A stretch of 39,124 nt of DNA, taken from assembly GCA_020630295.1 (NCBI GenBank), contig JAHDBR010000021.1:1-39124 (forward strand), written 5' to 3'. Shown one piece after another: positions 25,374 through 33,976 of this stretch (the first letter of the stretch is position 1; each line of letters begins with the position of its first letter). The position numbers and the translations under genes were made by a program. The notes beneath the pieces are model-generated. The model was given only the letters and a program-made list of their open reading frames with translations. It was not told the origin of the DNA and did not search any database. The DNA comes from Sphingomonadaceae bacterium (GTDB lineage Bacteria > Pseudomonadota > Alphaproteobacteria > Sphingomonadales > Sphingomonadaceae).

Positions 25374-26651
25374 ATGCGAGCCATCAAGAAGCTCTATAGC
25401 ACCCTAAAACAGAGTGCAGCAGGCAACGCCACTATGCTGGTGGGCCTGGGCATTCCTGCATTGATCGGCGGAGCCGGCTTCGCCGTAGACACCGCGCAAT
25501 GGTATATGTGGCAGCGCGAATTACAGCATTCTGTCGATCAGGCCGCATATGCAGGTGCCTGGGCGCTGGCCCGCGAAGATAGCGAAGGCTACTATAGGAA
25601 GCGCGCGCTTCAGGAATATGATGCGAACAAATCGAAGACCGAGGATTTTGACGGTGTACCGACAATCCTGATTGCTGACTATGCAGGTGGCACGGACAAC
25701 AGTATCGTCGTCTCCTCCACTGCAACCAAAGTTCTTCCCTTCAGCAGCTTCCTTACCGGCGGTGCCACTACGGTCCGCGCAACAGCGCAAGCCAGCTTTG
25801 CAGAAGGCTTCGACTTCAATGCCTGCCTAGTCTCTTTGTCTGAAACGGGAACAGGTACCACAATCGGCGGCAACGCGACGGTTAGCGCGCAATGCGGATT
25901 GGCAGCTTTATCTTGTGACGAGAACGCAATCACTATTGATGGTTCAGCGAATGTATCGACCGACCTCATCGTTGCTTGCGGTTCTGTTGATGCTACCGGC
26001 AATGATGATGTCGTGGTTGAGGGCGTTAACGGCCTCGAAGATATCTATGCTGATCTCGAGCCGCCAACCAACGACACGGATCGTGAGTACAAATGCACTG
26101 GTCAGGGCAACAACAAGCAGGCGTCGCTTCTACCTGGTACATATGCTGATCTCACAATTAAATGTTCGACAACGCTCGCTAGCGGTATTTACGTAATCGA
26201 TGGCGGGACTCTTGACCTTGCTGCCAATTACGACGTTACCGGATCAGGAGTTATGTTTGTCCTGAAAGGCGGCGCAACTGTCAAATTGGGCGGGACAGGT
26301 AACTCAAACGCGATTAACCTGACTCCGATGTCGGCCGGTGATTTCATTGGCACAGATTATGAGGATCAGGCCGACCTGCTTTCGGACATTCTCATTTTCG
26401 AACACCGTGATAATGATCCGAGCGGCGATCACATTATGAACGGTAATTCGAACTCTTTGATTGAGGGGCTGATCTATCTTCCGTCTGGCAATCTGCGCAT
26501 TAACGGTACCGCCGATGTGAGCGCGCAATGTTTGCAGATTTCAGCGAATACAATCGACATTCGAGGTAACGCCACACTACAAACACTCTGTCCGACAAAT
26601 CAAACGACCAGCGTGGGTAATTCCACTCCTAACGTAAAGTTGGTGGGTTGA
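25374..26651 (+). CDS. TadG-like Flp pilus-assembly protein (N-terminal TadG domain, beta-rich body)
   Basis: The 425-residue protein has the TadG-like N-terminus: a short basic segment, AAGNATMLVGLGIPALIGGAGF (one membrane helix), then VDTAQWYMWQRELQHSVDQAAYAGAWALA, the hallmark of this family. The rest is glycine-, asparagine- and threonine-rich with recurring short strands (TTIGGNATVSAQCG, ITIDGSANVSTD, TVKLGGTGNSNAIN, LRINGTADVSAQC, IDIRGNATLQTLC), suggesting a right-handed beta-helix-like body exposed outside the cell. Cysteines recur in these units. Start ATG 25374 has AAAGG 9 bases upstream; a GTG at 25335 is an alternative. It heads a three-gene block with tightly packed TadE genes. 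Confidence 0.78.
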   Translation: MRAIKKLYSTLKQSAAGNATMLVGLGIPALIGGAGFAVDTAQWYMWQRELQHSVDQAAYAGAWALAREDSEGYYRKRALQEYDANKSKTEDFDGVPTILIADYAGGTDNSIVVSSTATKVLPFSSFLTGGATTVRATAQASFAEGFDFNACLVSLSETGTGTTIGGNATVSAQCGLAALSCDENAITIDGSANVSTDLIVACGSVDATGNDDVVVEGVNGLEDIYADLEPPTNDTDREYKCTGQGNNKQASLLPGTYADLTIKCSTTLASGIYVIDGGTLDLAANYDVTGSGVMFVLKGGATVKLGGTGNSNAINLTPMSAGDFIGTDYEDQADLLSDILIFEHRDNDPSGDHIMNGNSNSLIEGLIYLPSGNLRINGTADVSAQCLQISANTIDIRGNATLQTLCPTNQTTSVGNSTPNVKLVG

Positions 26652-26653
26652 TT

Positions 26654-27106
26654 ATGCGCAATGCGATCCAAGTATTGTGGCGTAACCGGAAAGGTTCAAT
26701 GGCCATTGAAACGGCCATTGTTGCCCCTGTGCTGGTGCTGATGGCACTTGGCACGTTCGAGGTCGGCTCGATTGTATCGCGTCAACACGAATTGCAAACT
26801 GCGGCATCAGAGGGCGAACTGATTGCCCTGGCCACTGCTTCTGGCGCAACTACTGATATCAACACTGTAAAAGACATCATCAAGACATCAGTAAATCTCA
26901 CTGATAGCCAGATTGATATCACCCGGTTCTACCGCTGCAACGATTCGGATGTAACAGTTACCAATCCCGATAATTGCGGCACGGATGACGTGGTAAGCTC
27001 ATACATCAGAGTTGATCTAACCGACACGTACACGCCGGTTTGGACAGATTTTGGCGTGGGAAGCCCCATCACTTTCGACGTGGAACGGACGGTGCAATTG
27101 TCATGA
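26654..27106 (+). CDS. TadE-like pseudopilin, copy 1
   Basis: The 150-residue protein has a short basic start (WRNRKG) and a pilin-like hydrophobic helix with the conserved glutamate: GSMAIETAIVAPVLVLMALGTFEVG. This is the TadE family, minor pseudopilins of the Flp/Tad system that cross the inner membrane once. The C-terminal domain has a cysteine pair (RCNDSD ... NCGTDD). ATG 26654 follows the previous stop by two bases with GGTGGG upstream; a TTG two codons earlier is less likely. The end overlaps the next gene by 4 bases. Confidence 0.8.
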   Translation: MRNAIQVLWRNRKGSMAIETAIVAPVLVLMALGTFEVGSIVSRQHELQTAASEGELIALATASGATTDINTVKDIIKTSVNLTDSQIDITRFYRCNDSDVTVTNPDNCGTDDVVSSYIRVDLTDTYTPVWTDFGVGSPITFDVERTVQLS

Positions 27107-27540
27107 TCTTACCTGCATTGAAGAAGCTGCGCGGCAACAATAGCGGCGCTATGGCGGTGGAATTTGCGCTTCTGGCGCCGCTCCTCATCACAATGATGAT
27201 CGGTGTCTTCCATACCGGCGTTTATATGCAGAACTATAATGCCATCCGTTCGCTGACATCGGACGGCGTCCGGCACACGATGGTCGAGTACCAGAAGGGA
27301 AACAATCTCACAGACACGCAGATCCGGTCGGTCCTGCTGGCGACAGCTGTGAATGCTCCGTACCTGCTCGATTCTGACCGCCTGAACATTACCGTTTCGA
27401 CAAAGCTGACAAGCCGCGTCACGGGCGCTGACGAGATTGACATTGATATCTCTTACACGCTGGAAGACTGGCTGCCATTTGTGACTTTGCCGGGCACCAC
27501 GTTAACGTATTCACGGCCCGTATTTGTCGTCGCATCCTAA
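27103..27540 (+). CDS. TadE-like pseudopilin, copy 2
   Basis: The 145-residue protein has the same layout as its neighbour: basic start (KKLRGNN), then GAMAVEFALLAPLLITMMIG with the pseudopilin glutamate, and a small soluble domain ending in a hydrophobic strand (YSRPVFVVAS). The ATG overlaps the previous stop (ATGA), which decides against the longer frame from 27040. It is the last gene of the first block; 131 bases follow before the next start. Confidence 0.8.
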   Translation: MILPALKKLRGNNSGAMAVEFALLAPLLITMMIGVFHTGVYMQNYNAIRSLTSDGVRHTMVEYQKGNNLTDTQIRSVLLATAVNAPYLLDSDRLNITVSTKLTSRVTGADEIDIDISYTLEDWLPFVTLPGTTLTYSRPVFVVAS

Positions 27541-27568
27541 GGGAAACCGCCACTTTCAGGCCGCAAAA

Positions 27569-27586
27569 CAGCTAAATATTTAGCTG
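27569..27586. promoter_or_regulatory. Perfect 18-bp palindrome between the two Tad blocks
   Basis: CAGCTAAAT followed by ATTTAGCTG is a perfect palindrome 28 bases after the stop of the first block and about 86 before the second block. It has no spacer, so a hairpin would be strained, and no T-run follows. It looks more like an operator or protein-binding site than a terminator. Confidence 0.5.
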
Positions 27587-27671
27587 CTGTTAACCAGTTG
27601 CGTTTGCGAAGTATTTGTAGGGTGTGCGCTATTCATTCCGTGCAATGACCCGAAATGTGAGCATCATAACC

Positions 27672-29573
27672 ATGGATAAAAGCGCGCCCACAGCAGGCAA
27701 TCGCCAATCAGGCGCTTTGCTGCAAAAGCTGGCTAGTGACCAAAGCGGTAACACACTGGCTCTTTTGGCGGCGGCGCTTTTTCCCATTCTGGCGATGGTC
27801 GGTGGCGGTGTTGACATTGGCCGCGCTTACGTTGCTGAAAGCCGTTTACAGCAAGCCTGCGATGCCGGGGTTTTGGCTGCACGCAAACGTTTGGGTTCGG
27901 ACCTCCCCCCAAGTAACCAAGTGGTCGGCCAAGTGGCCGTTACTGGTAAAGAGTTTTTCGATCTGAACTTTCCCAATGGCCGTTATGATGCCGAAGACCG
28001 CACCTTTAATCTGGCGCTGGAAGCCGATTACGCAATTAGCGGTTCGGCATCTATCAACATGCCAACAGCGGTTATGGGCGTCTTCGGCTACGACATGATC
28101 CCGATCAGCGTGACCTGCCAGTCGCGGATGAACTTTACCAATCTCGACATCATGATGGTGCTGGATACGACCGGGTCCATGCGGCTCACGAATGCTGGTG
28201 ATAGCGCGTCCCGAATGGAAACGATGAGTGCGGTCATCAAGAACTTCCATTCCAATATCGAGATTGCAAAAGCACCCGACACGCGAATTCGTTACGGCTT
28301 TGTACCATATGCCACCAACGTAAATGTCGGCCATTTGCTCGCCGATGATTGGGTTGCAGATGAATGGACATACCAATCGCGAGAATTGGGCGAGGCGACC
28401 AGCACCGTCGGTTACGGTTAATCTCATATCGACTGGGAGTATGTTTCCGGTGATCGAAGCGAGTGGCTGGTAGACAGTACTTACGCCACAAACGACGGCG
28501 CGTGCGCGACCAAGCCCGAAGACACGAAAGTGGAAGTCGACACGGTCATCAGCACCACCACACAGCCATATGCCGGACCGCCTGACGGAACCGAGACGTT
28601 CGAATACAGTGAGCGTCTCACAAATGGCAGCAAATACCGTGTCTCATTCGATGGAACCCAGTGTCTTGTGGAACGCCAAGACAATGTTGATTACCTCGAA
28701 ACGTTCACAAAATGGACACGGCCTTACGAGTTCAACACCCAGCAGTATCTTTACAAGCCTCTGTTGCTTGATGTGAGCAATTGGCGCACTGACACTGAGG
28801 GCTGCATGGAAGAGCGTTTGAGCTCTCAAATTTTTGATTTTACCAACGTCGATCTTGCGCAAAATCTGGATTTGGACCTTAATACAGTACCAAGCGCCGG
28901 CGATCCGAATACGCAATGGAAGCCGCGTATGGCAGACGATGTCTATGCCAGAAAGGTGTACAGCCATAATTGGACAGAGGGGGACTTCTCGGTAGAGGAA
29001 GTCACCACCTCGCACACCTTCTTACGCTCAGGGCAGTACTGGTATTCCGACTGCCCTAATGCAAAAGCCGAAAAGCTCGTGGAAATGGACGCTGCCGCGC
29101 TTGATACCTATCTGGCGACATTGAATCCGGAAGGCGCAACTTACCACGATATCGGGATGATCTGGGGTGGACGCCTTCTTTCCCAGAATGGTCTTTTTGC
29201 ATCAGAGAACAGCGATGTGTCCGGCAACAAGCCAACATCGCGGCACCTAATCTTTCTAACAGACGGCCAGACCGAACCGTACGATGTTGCATATGGAGCT
29301 TATGGCATCGAGCCGTTGGACCAACGCCGGTGGGACGAAAGTTCTCCTCTGTCCTTGGTCCAAACTGTCGAAGAACGATTCAAATTTGCATGTAATGAAG
29401 TGAAGAAGAACAACACCACGGTGTGGGTCATTGCTTTTGGTACGACACTCAATCCGGCGATGACGGAATGTGCGGGCCCTGGGCAGTACTTCGAGGCTGA
29501 CAACGCGGCAGAACTGCAAAAAGCCTTCTCAGATATTGCTAAGTCTATGGGCGATTTGAGGATTTCCGGATGA
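27672..29573 (+). pseudogene. TadG-like VWA-domain pilus protein interrupted by an in-frame TAA
   Basis: Two open frames, 27672-28421 and 28530-29573, are in the same reading frame and separated only by one TAA (28419-28421); the 36 codons after it are open and code for continuous protein-like sequence (SHIDWEYVSGDRSEWLVD...). Together they form one TadG-type protein of about 633 residues: N-terminal helix (SGNTLALLAAALFPILAMVGGGVDIGRAYV), VWA MIDAS start VLDTTGSM (D165-S169) before the stop, and the remaining MIDAS/VWA parts (TYHDIGMIWGGRLL, LIFLTDGQT, TVWVIAFGT) after it. The stop therefore cuts the VWA domain. It may be a real nonsense mutation or a sequencing error. A GTG at 27624 and ATG at 27645 are alternative starts. 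The end overlaps the next TadE gene (ATGA). Confidence 0.82.
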
Positions 29574-30166
29574 TGCAGGCCGTCTCAAAAAATCTCAACG
29601 CTCTACTTGAAGACACGGAAGGGGTTTCGATTGTCGAATTCGCACTGATCGCACCTGCGCTGCTGGTTATGTTGATGGGGCTGATGGATGTCAGCTACAA
29701 TATGTATGCCACCGCCATTCTAGAGGGAACCATTCAAGAGGCTGGGCGGGATTCTACGATTGAAGCGGCGGCAACCGGTTCAATCGACAGCATGGTGGAA
29801 GGTGACGTCAAAGACCTCGTCTCTAACGCGACGCTGACATTCGAACGCAAGGCTTATGCGCAATTCTCCGATGTGATGCGCGCAGAGGATTTTACCGACG
29901 TTAATGGCGACGGTATCTGCAACGATAACGAGCCGTATGAAGACGCAAACGGCAACAATGCATATGACAGCGACCGCGGGATTGACGGTATCGGCGGCGC
30001 GCGAGATGCGGTGCTGTACACCGCCACCATGACTTATCCGCGCGCGTTCCCGCTTGCGCCGCTGATCGGGATCGACCCTAATTTCACAGTCAGTGCCACT
30101 ACAGTGCTGCGAAACCAGCCCTTCTCCAACCTGGAAACACCACCTGCGACCGGAAATTGCGTATGA
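29570..30166 (+). CDS. TadE-like pseudopilin with calcium-loop insert, copy 3
   Basis: The 198-residue protein has the TadE helix GVSIVEFALIAPALLVMLMG (18-37) with E23, followed by MDVSYNMYATAIL. Residues 110-139 hold acidic, Gly/Asn-rich loops (DVNGDGICNDNE and DANGNNAYDSDRG) like those of dockerin or EF-hand calcium sites, common in TadE proteins of this group. It overlaps the split VWA gene at its start and the next gene at its end, both by 4 bases (ATGA), so expression after the upstream nonsense codon could be reduced by polarity. Confidence 0.8.
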   Translation: MMQAVSKNLNALLEDTEGVSIVEFALIAPALLVMLMGLMDVSYNMYATAILEGTIQEAGRDSTIEAAATGSIDSMVEGDVKDLVSNATLTFERKAYAQFSDVMRAEDFTDVNGDGICNDNEPYEDANGNNAYDSDRGIDGIGGARDAVLYTATMTYPRAFPLAPLIGIDPNFTVSATTVLRNQPFSNLETPPATGNCV

Positions 30167-30858
30167 CCCGCCTTCAGAACTTCGCCCGGAAACTGCGCGG
30201 CAATACAGCGGCCGTAGCCATGACCGAATTTGCGCTCGGTGCGCCTATCCTGCTGACCGCTTCGTTGTTTGGCATCGAAAGCGCCAATCTGACCTTGGTC
30301 CACATGAGGGTAAACCAAACCGCGATTCATGTTGCCGATCACGCATCACGCATTGGCGATATCTCGCAGTTGGAATCTCGCGCCATTTACGAAGCAGACA
30401 TCAACGATTTGCTGCTGGGTGCGCAAATTCATTTCAGCAACACCGGTGATTTATACAAGCACGGGCGTGTCATTCTGAGCAGCCTCGAGGTCGTACCGGA
30501 CAGTGTCAACGACCAGCAATACATTCACTGGCAGCGCTGCAAAGGCCTGAAAGTCTACCCTTCGACCTACGGGAATGAGGGTGACGGCCTGAGTGGCGGT
30601 TCCTTTAAGGGGATGGGCCCGCAGAATAACCGCGTAAAAGCACAGCCAGGCGATGCGGTTATGTTCGTAGAAGTTTCCTACGAATATCAGCCGCTATTTT
30701 CCGACTGGTTCACCGCAGATGCCGAAATCTCTGCCTACTCGGCATTTACCGTGCGTGCGGATCGCGATTTGACGCAGATTTATCAGGTTGACGATATGGC
30801 GCCTGACGAAATTCAGGTCTGCTCAAAGCACGATGAATTCGCCGATATCGTCATCTGA
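30163..30858 (+). CDS. TadE-like pseudopilin, copy 4
   Basis: The 231-residue protein has a basic N-terminus (RLQNFARKLRGN), a less typical pseudopilin helix AVAMTEFALGAPILLTASLFG with the glutamate kept, and a long soluble domain with a single cysteine in WQRCKGLKVYP and one near the end (VCSKHDE). ATG 30163 overlaps the previous stop (ATGA); a TTG two codons upstream is rejected. It closes the pseudopilin run and converges on pdhB after 9 bases. Confidence 0.78.
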   Translation: MTRLQNFARKLRGNTAAVAMTEFALGAPILLTASLFGIESANLTLVHMRVNQTAIHVADHASRIGDISQLESRAIYEADINDLLLGAQIHFSNTGDLYKHGRVILSSLEVVPDSVNDQQYIHWQRCKGLKVYPSTYGNEGDGLSGGSFKGMGPQNNRVKAQPGDAVMFVEVSYEYQPLFSDWFTADAEISAYSAFTVRADRDLTQIYQVDDMAPDEIQVCSKHDEFADIVI

Positions 30859-30867
30859 GCCAAACCG

Positions 30868-32247
30868 CTACTCCGCGTAACAAACTTTCTTAACCGCCGC
30901 CACAATCCGCGGCGTGTCGATTAAAGCCAGCTTTTCGAGGTTTGCGGCGTAAGGCAGCGGGACATCCTCATTGCATACGCGCAGAACAGGCGCATCAAGA
31001 TGATCGAAACCCTCTTCCATACAGACGGTCGTCACCTCGGACGCAATTGAACACGTAGGCCAGCCTTCCTCTGCAATGACCAAACGGTTCGTCTTTGCGA
31101 GGCTTTCGAGGATTGTCGCCGTATCGAGCGGACGTAATGTGCGCAGATCGATGACCTCAGCGTCGATGCCCTCTTCCGCCAATTCTTCGGCAGCTTCCAG
31201 TGCGAGACCGACACCGATGGAATAGCTAACAATGGTTACATCCGAACCTTCACGCATGATGCGGGCTTTGCCAATCGGCAGAACATGGTCGTCCAGCTCC
31301 GGCAGTTCAAAACTGCGGCCGTAAACAAGCTCGTTCTCCAGAAACACCACCGGATCTTCGCACCGGATAGCCGCTTTCATCAGGCCTTTCGCGTCCGAAC
31401 TGTCATAGGGCGCAATGACGATCAGACCAGGCACGCTCGCATACCAAGGGCCGTAATTCTGGCTATGCTGTGCGCCAACCCGGCTCGCCGCGCCATTGGG
31501 TCCGCGGAACACGATCGGGCAGCGCATTTGGCCGCCGGACATATAGTTGGTCTTCGCCGCGGAATTGATGATGTGGTCAATCGCCTGCATGGCGAAATTG
31601 AATGTCATAAACTCGACAATCGGCCGCAAGCCGCCCATCGCTGCCCCGGCGCCAATGCCCGCAAATCCGTATTCAGTGATCGGCGTGTCGATAACGCGTT
31701 TCGGACCAAATTCGTCAAGCAGCCCCTGCGTGACTTTATAGGCGCCCTGATATTCAGCGACTTCCTCGCCCATCACGAAAACACGTTCGTCACGGCGCAT
31801 TTCTTCGGCCATACCGTCACGCAATGCTTCGCGAACGGTGACTGTCGCCATATTAGTTCCGTGGGGAATTTCCGGATCTTTCTTCGGCTCTGCCTTGGCA
31901 GGCTTTGTAATCTCGGCCTCACTCGGCTCTTGTCCGACCTTCTTTCCTTCGCCTGCTGGCATTTCCGCAGCGGGAGCGGGCGCAGCAGAGGGCGTTTCTT
32001 CGTCACCTTCCCCGTCCAGCATCGCAATCACGGTGCCGACAGCAACGTTCTCTGTGCCTTCATCAATCAGGATTTTCCCGACGGTGCCCTCGTCAATGGC
32101 TTCGAACTCCATTGTGGCTTTGTCAGTTTCAATCTCTGCCAAAATATCACCGGGCGCAATTTGATCGCCCTCTTTGACAAGCCATTTGGCCAAGGTGCCT
32201 TCTTCCATAGTCGGTGACAGGGCCGGCATTTTCAATTCAATAGCCAT
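30868..32247 (-). CDS. pdhB: Pyruvate dehydrogenase E1 beta subunit with N-terminal lipoyl domain
   Basis: The protein joins a lipoyl domain (1-78; lipoylated K43 in EIETDKATM), a Pro/Ala/Glu/Lys linker (about 79-130) and the transketolase-like E1 beta domain ([14 protein letters not shown] ... [18 protein letters not shown] ... [23 protein letters not shown] ... QHSQ). Length 459 and this fusion are typical of alphaproteobacteria. With PdhA it decarboxylates pyruvate and passes acetyl groups to E2; the E2 and E3 genes are not in the window. LipA, encoded at 12793-13755, would make the lipoyl cofactor. The gene starts 3 bases after the pdhA stop. Confidence 0.96.
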   Translation of the reverse strand: MAIELKMPALSPTMEEGTLAKWLVKEGDQIAPGDILAEIETDKATMEFEAIDEGTVGKILIDEGTENVAVGTVIAMLDGEGDEETPSAAPAPAAEMPAGEGKKVGQEPSEAEITKPAKAEPKKDPEIPHGTNMATVTVREALRDGMAEEMRRDERVFVMGEEVAEYQGAYKVTQGLLDEFGPKRVIDTPITEYGFAGIGAGAAMGGLRPIVEFMTFNFAMQAIDHIINSAAKTNYMSGGQMRCPIVFRGPNGAASRVGAQHSQNYGPWYASVPGLIVIAPYDSSDAKGLMKAAIRCEDPVVFLENELVYGRSFELPELDDHVLPIGKARIMREGSDVTIVSYSIGVGLALEAAEELAEEGIDAEVIDLRTLRPLDTATILESLAKTNRLVIAEEGWPTCSIASEVTTVCMEEGFDHLDAPVLRVCNEDVPLPYAANLEKLALIDTPRIVAAVKKVCYAE

Positions 32248-32250
32248 GGC

Positions 32251-33363
32251 TCAATACTCCTCCACCAACACATCGGTGTAGAGCTCACTCGGATCTGGTT
32301 CCGGCGAACTTTCCGCAAAGTCTGCGGACTCCGCGACCCGCGACCGGATCGCCTTATCTATCGCCTTCAAATCAGCCTCGGTCTTGCCATTTTCCATCAG
32401 CAATTTCTTGATCGCTTCAATCGGATCCTTGTGATCGCGAACATCCTGCACTTCTTCGCGCGTACGATATTTGGCCGGATCGGACATCGAGTGCCCTCGA
32501 TAGCGGTAGGTGTTGAGCTCCATCAAAACAGGGCCCTTCCCGTCACGCACGTGCTTGAAAGCAACTTCCGCGGCATTGCGAACTTCCAGCACATCCATGC
32601 CGTTCACATCCATGCCGGGAATGCGGAAAGCCGTTCCGCGGCGGTGAAATTCGGTTTCGGCAGAACTGCGCTTAACCGCAGTGCCCATGGCGTAACCATT
32701 ATTCTCGATCACAAAGACAATTGGCAGGTTCCACAGCTGCGCCATGTTGAAAGTTTCGTATACCTGCCCTTGGTTCGCTGCACCGTCACCAAAATAGGCA
32801 AGGCACAGGCCGCCGTCTTCATTATATTGATGGGCCAGCGCCAAACCGCCCCCAAGTGCAACTTGTGCACCGACAATTCCGTGGCCGCCGTAAAACTTAT
32901 GTTCGGTCGAGAACATATGCATCGAGCCGCCCTTGCCCTTGGAAATACCCGCCTGACGGCCAGTCAGTTCGGCCATAATTACGTTGGGATCAATCCCGTA
33001 GGCCAGCATATGCCCGTGATCACGGTAACCGGTGATCACGCTATCTACTTCTTTATTCAGCGCACTTTGCAGACCAATCGCGACAGCTTCCTGGCCGATA
33101 TACAGATGGCAGAACCCCCCGATCAGACCGAGGCCGTACAATTGACCCGCCTTCTCCTCAAACCGGCGGATCAGCAGCATTTGCTCGTAAAACTCAAGCA
33201 TCTGATCAACGTCCGCGTCAAACTTCGGAGAGCTCTCATGCGCGTCTTGCAGGCTATGAAGAGCGAACTCTTCGCTCGCGGCCGATTGCTTCGCTACGGA
33301 AGGCTTTTTCTTAGCGGGTGCCTTCTTGGCCGGGGTTTTACGTTTCTGAGCTGGTTTAGCCAA
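32251..33363 (-). CDS. pdhA: Pyruvate dehydrogenase E1 alpha subunit
   Basis: The 370-residue subunit contains the thiamine-diphosphate motif GDGAANQGQVYETFNMAQLW ... VIENN (about residues 194-221) and the conserved YRYRGHSMSDPAKYRTREE loop. Before the catalytic core (which starts near residue 50) lies a lysine/proline/alanine-rich tail (AKPAQKRKTPAKKAPAKKK), predicted disordered. Start ATG 33363 includes this tail; no later ATG occurs before the core until residue 55. pdhB follows directly, and ftsB lies 130 bases upstream on the same strand. Confidence 0.96.
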   Translation of the reverse strand: MAKPAQKRKTPAKKAPAKKKPSVAKQSAASEEFALHSLQDAHESSPKFDADVDQMLEFYEQMLLIRRFEEKAGQLYGLGLIGGFCHLYIGQEAVAIGLQSALNKEVDSVITGYRDHGHMLAYGIDPNVIMAELTGRQAGISKGKGGSMHMFSTEHKFYGGHGIVGAQVALGGGLALAHQYNEDGGLCLAYFGDGAANQGQVYETFNMAQLWNLPIVFVIENNGYAMGTAVKRSSAETEFHRRGTAFRIPGMDVNGMDVLEVRNAAEVAFKHVRDGKGPVLMELNTYRYRGHSMSDPAKYRTREEVQDVRDHKDPIEAIKKLLMENGKTEADLKAIDKAIRSRVAESADFAESSPEPDPSELYTDVLVEEY

Positions 33364-33493
33364 AGCAGAGAATCCTCAAATATTGTCACCTGGGGAGGCG
33401 GAAAGCGGCTGTTGCCGTTACGTCGCCTATAAGCCCACAAAGGCCACTCGTGCAACGGATAGACGCACGCCTGCATACGAAATTGTCAGAGTA

Positions 33494-33814
33494 TCAATCT
33501 GCCTCGGGCAGCGTAAGAACCACTTCATCGGGGTGGACGAGGTTTAGGTTCCGGCGGATCTCTTCGCCCGCCAGATCAGGATCGGCATTGGCCGGGTCCA
33601 ATAATTCCACACGGTTCTTCAATGCGTCGCGCTCTGCAGTAAGCACATTAATTTGCGCATGGCGCTGCGACAGTAGCTGCGAATTTTCACTCCACGACAG
33701 CAATCCGCTTGGCCCCGCAATGCCAAGAACGGTCAGCACCAGCAGAGCGGTCAACGCAAAGCCTTGCGTCAGCTGCTCTTTACGGAGCGTAATGCGATGT
33801 CCCTGCCGTGTCAT
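33494..33814 (-). CDS. ftsB: Septum formation initiator FtsB/DivIC family
   Basis: The 106-residue protein has a short cytoplasmic tail (RQGHRITLRKE), one membrane helix (about 18-35) and a periplasmic coiled coil (SQLLSQRHAQINVLTAERDALKNRVELL) followed by a short globular end (EIRRNLNLVHPDEVVL). This is the FtsB layout; FtsB bridges FtsL and FtsQ in the divisome. Location next to pdhA is usual for alphaproteobacteria. The gene diverges from hppD. Confidence 0.88.
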   Translation of the reverse strand: MTRQGHRITLRKEQLTQGFALTALLVLTVLGIAGPSGLLSWSENSQLLSQRHAQINVLTAERDALKNRVELLDPANADPDLAGEEIRRNLNLVHPDEVVLTLPEAD

Positions 33815-33914
33815 AAGCCCCTTAGAATCACAGTTGATTCAGGGATTCAAGCGTTAATTTCACTTTCATGACATTTGCACGCCGGAGCGGTGTGCTGATC
33901 CGTTGAGCGACCTT

Positions 33915-33944
33915 TTGACAATACGGTGCGGATGTGTGTATATA
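33915..33944 (+). promoter_or_regulatory. hppD: Sigma70-type promoter of hppD
   Basis: TTGACA (33915-33920), an 18-base spacer and TATATA (33939-33944) form a near-consensus promoter, the best in the window. The expected start is near 33951, giving a leader of about 26 bases with GAGGAT 7 bases before the hppD ATG. An 8-bp palindrome AACTAGTT (33956-33963) in the leader region could be a half-operator. Confidence 0.75.
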
Positions 33945-33976
33945 GTTTCTAATGTAACTAGTTTGAGGATTATCTG

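Noticed and set aside
28419-28421. Recoding (selenocysteine or pyrrolysine) as explanation for the in-frame stop
   Set aside because: The codon is TAA, which is not used for selenocysteine (TGA) or pyrrolysine (TAG), and TadG proteins need neither.
31285-32217. A 310-codon plus-strand open frame opposite pdhB
   Set aside because: It is exactly antisense to a well-conserved coding sequence, its translation has no recognisable domain, and the composition follows the opposite-strand codons.
32431-33432. A 333-codon plus-strand open frame opposite pdhA
   Set aside because: Shadow of the pdhA frame; no ribosome-binding site or family motif.
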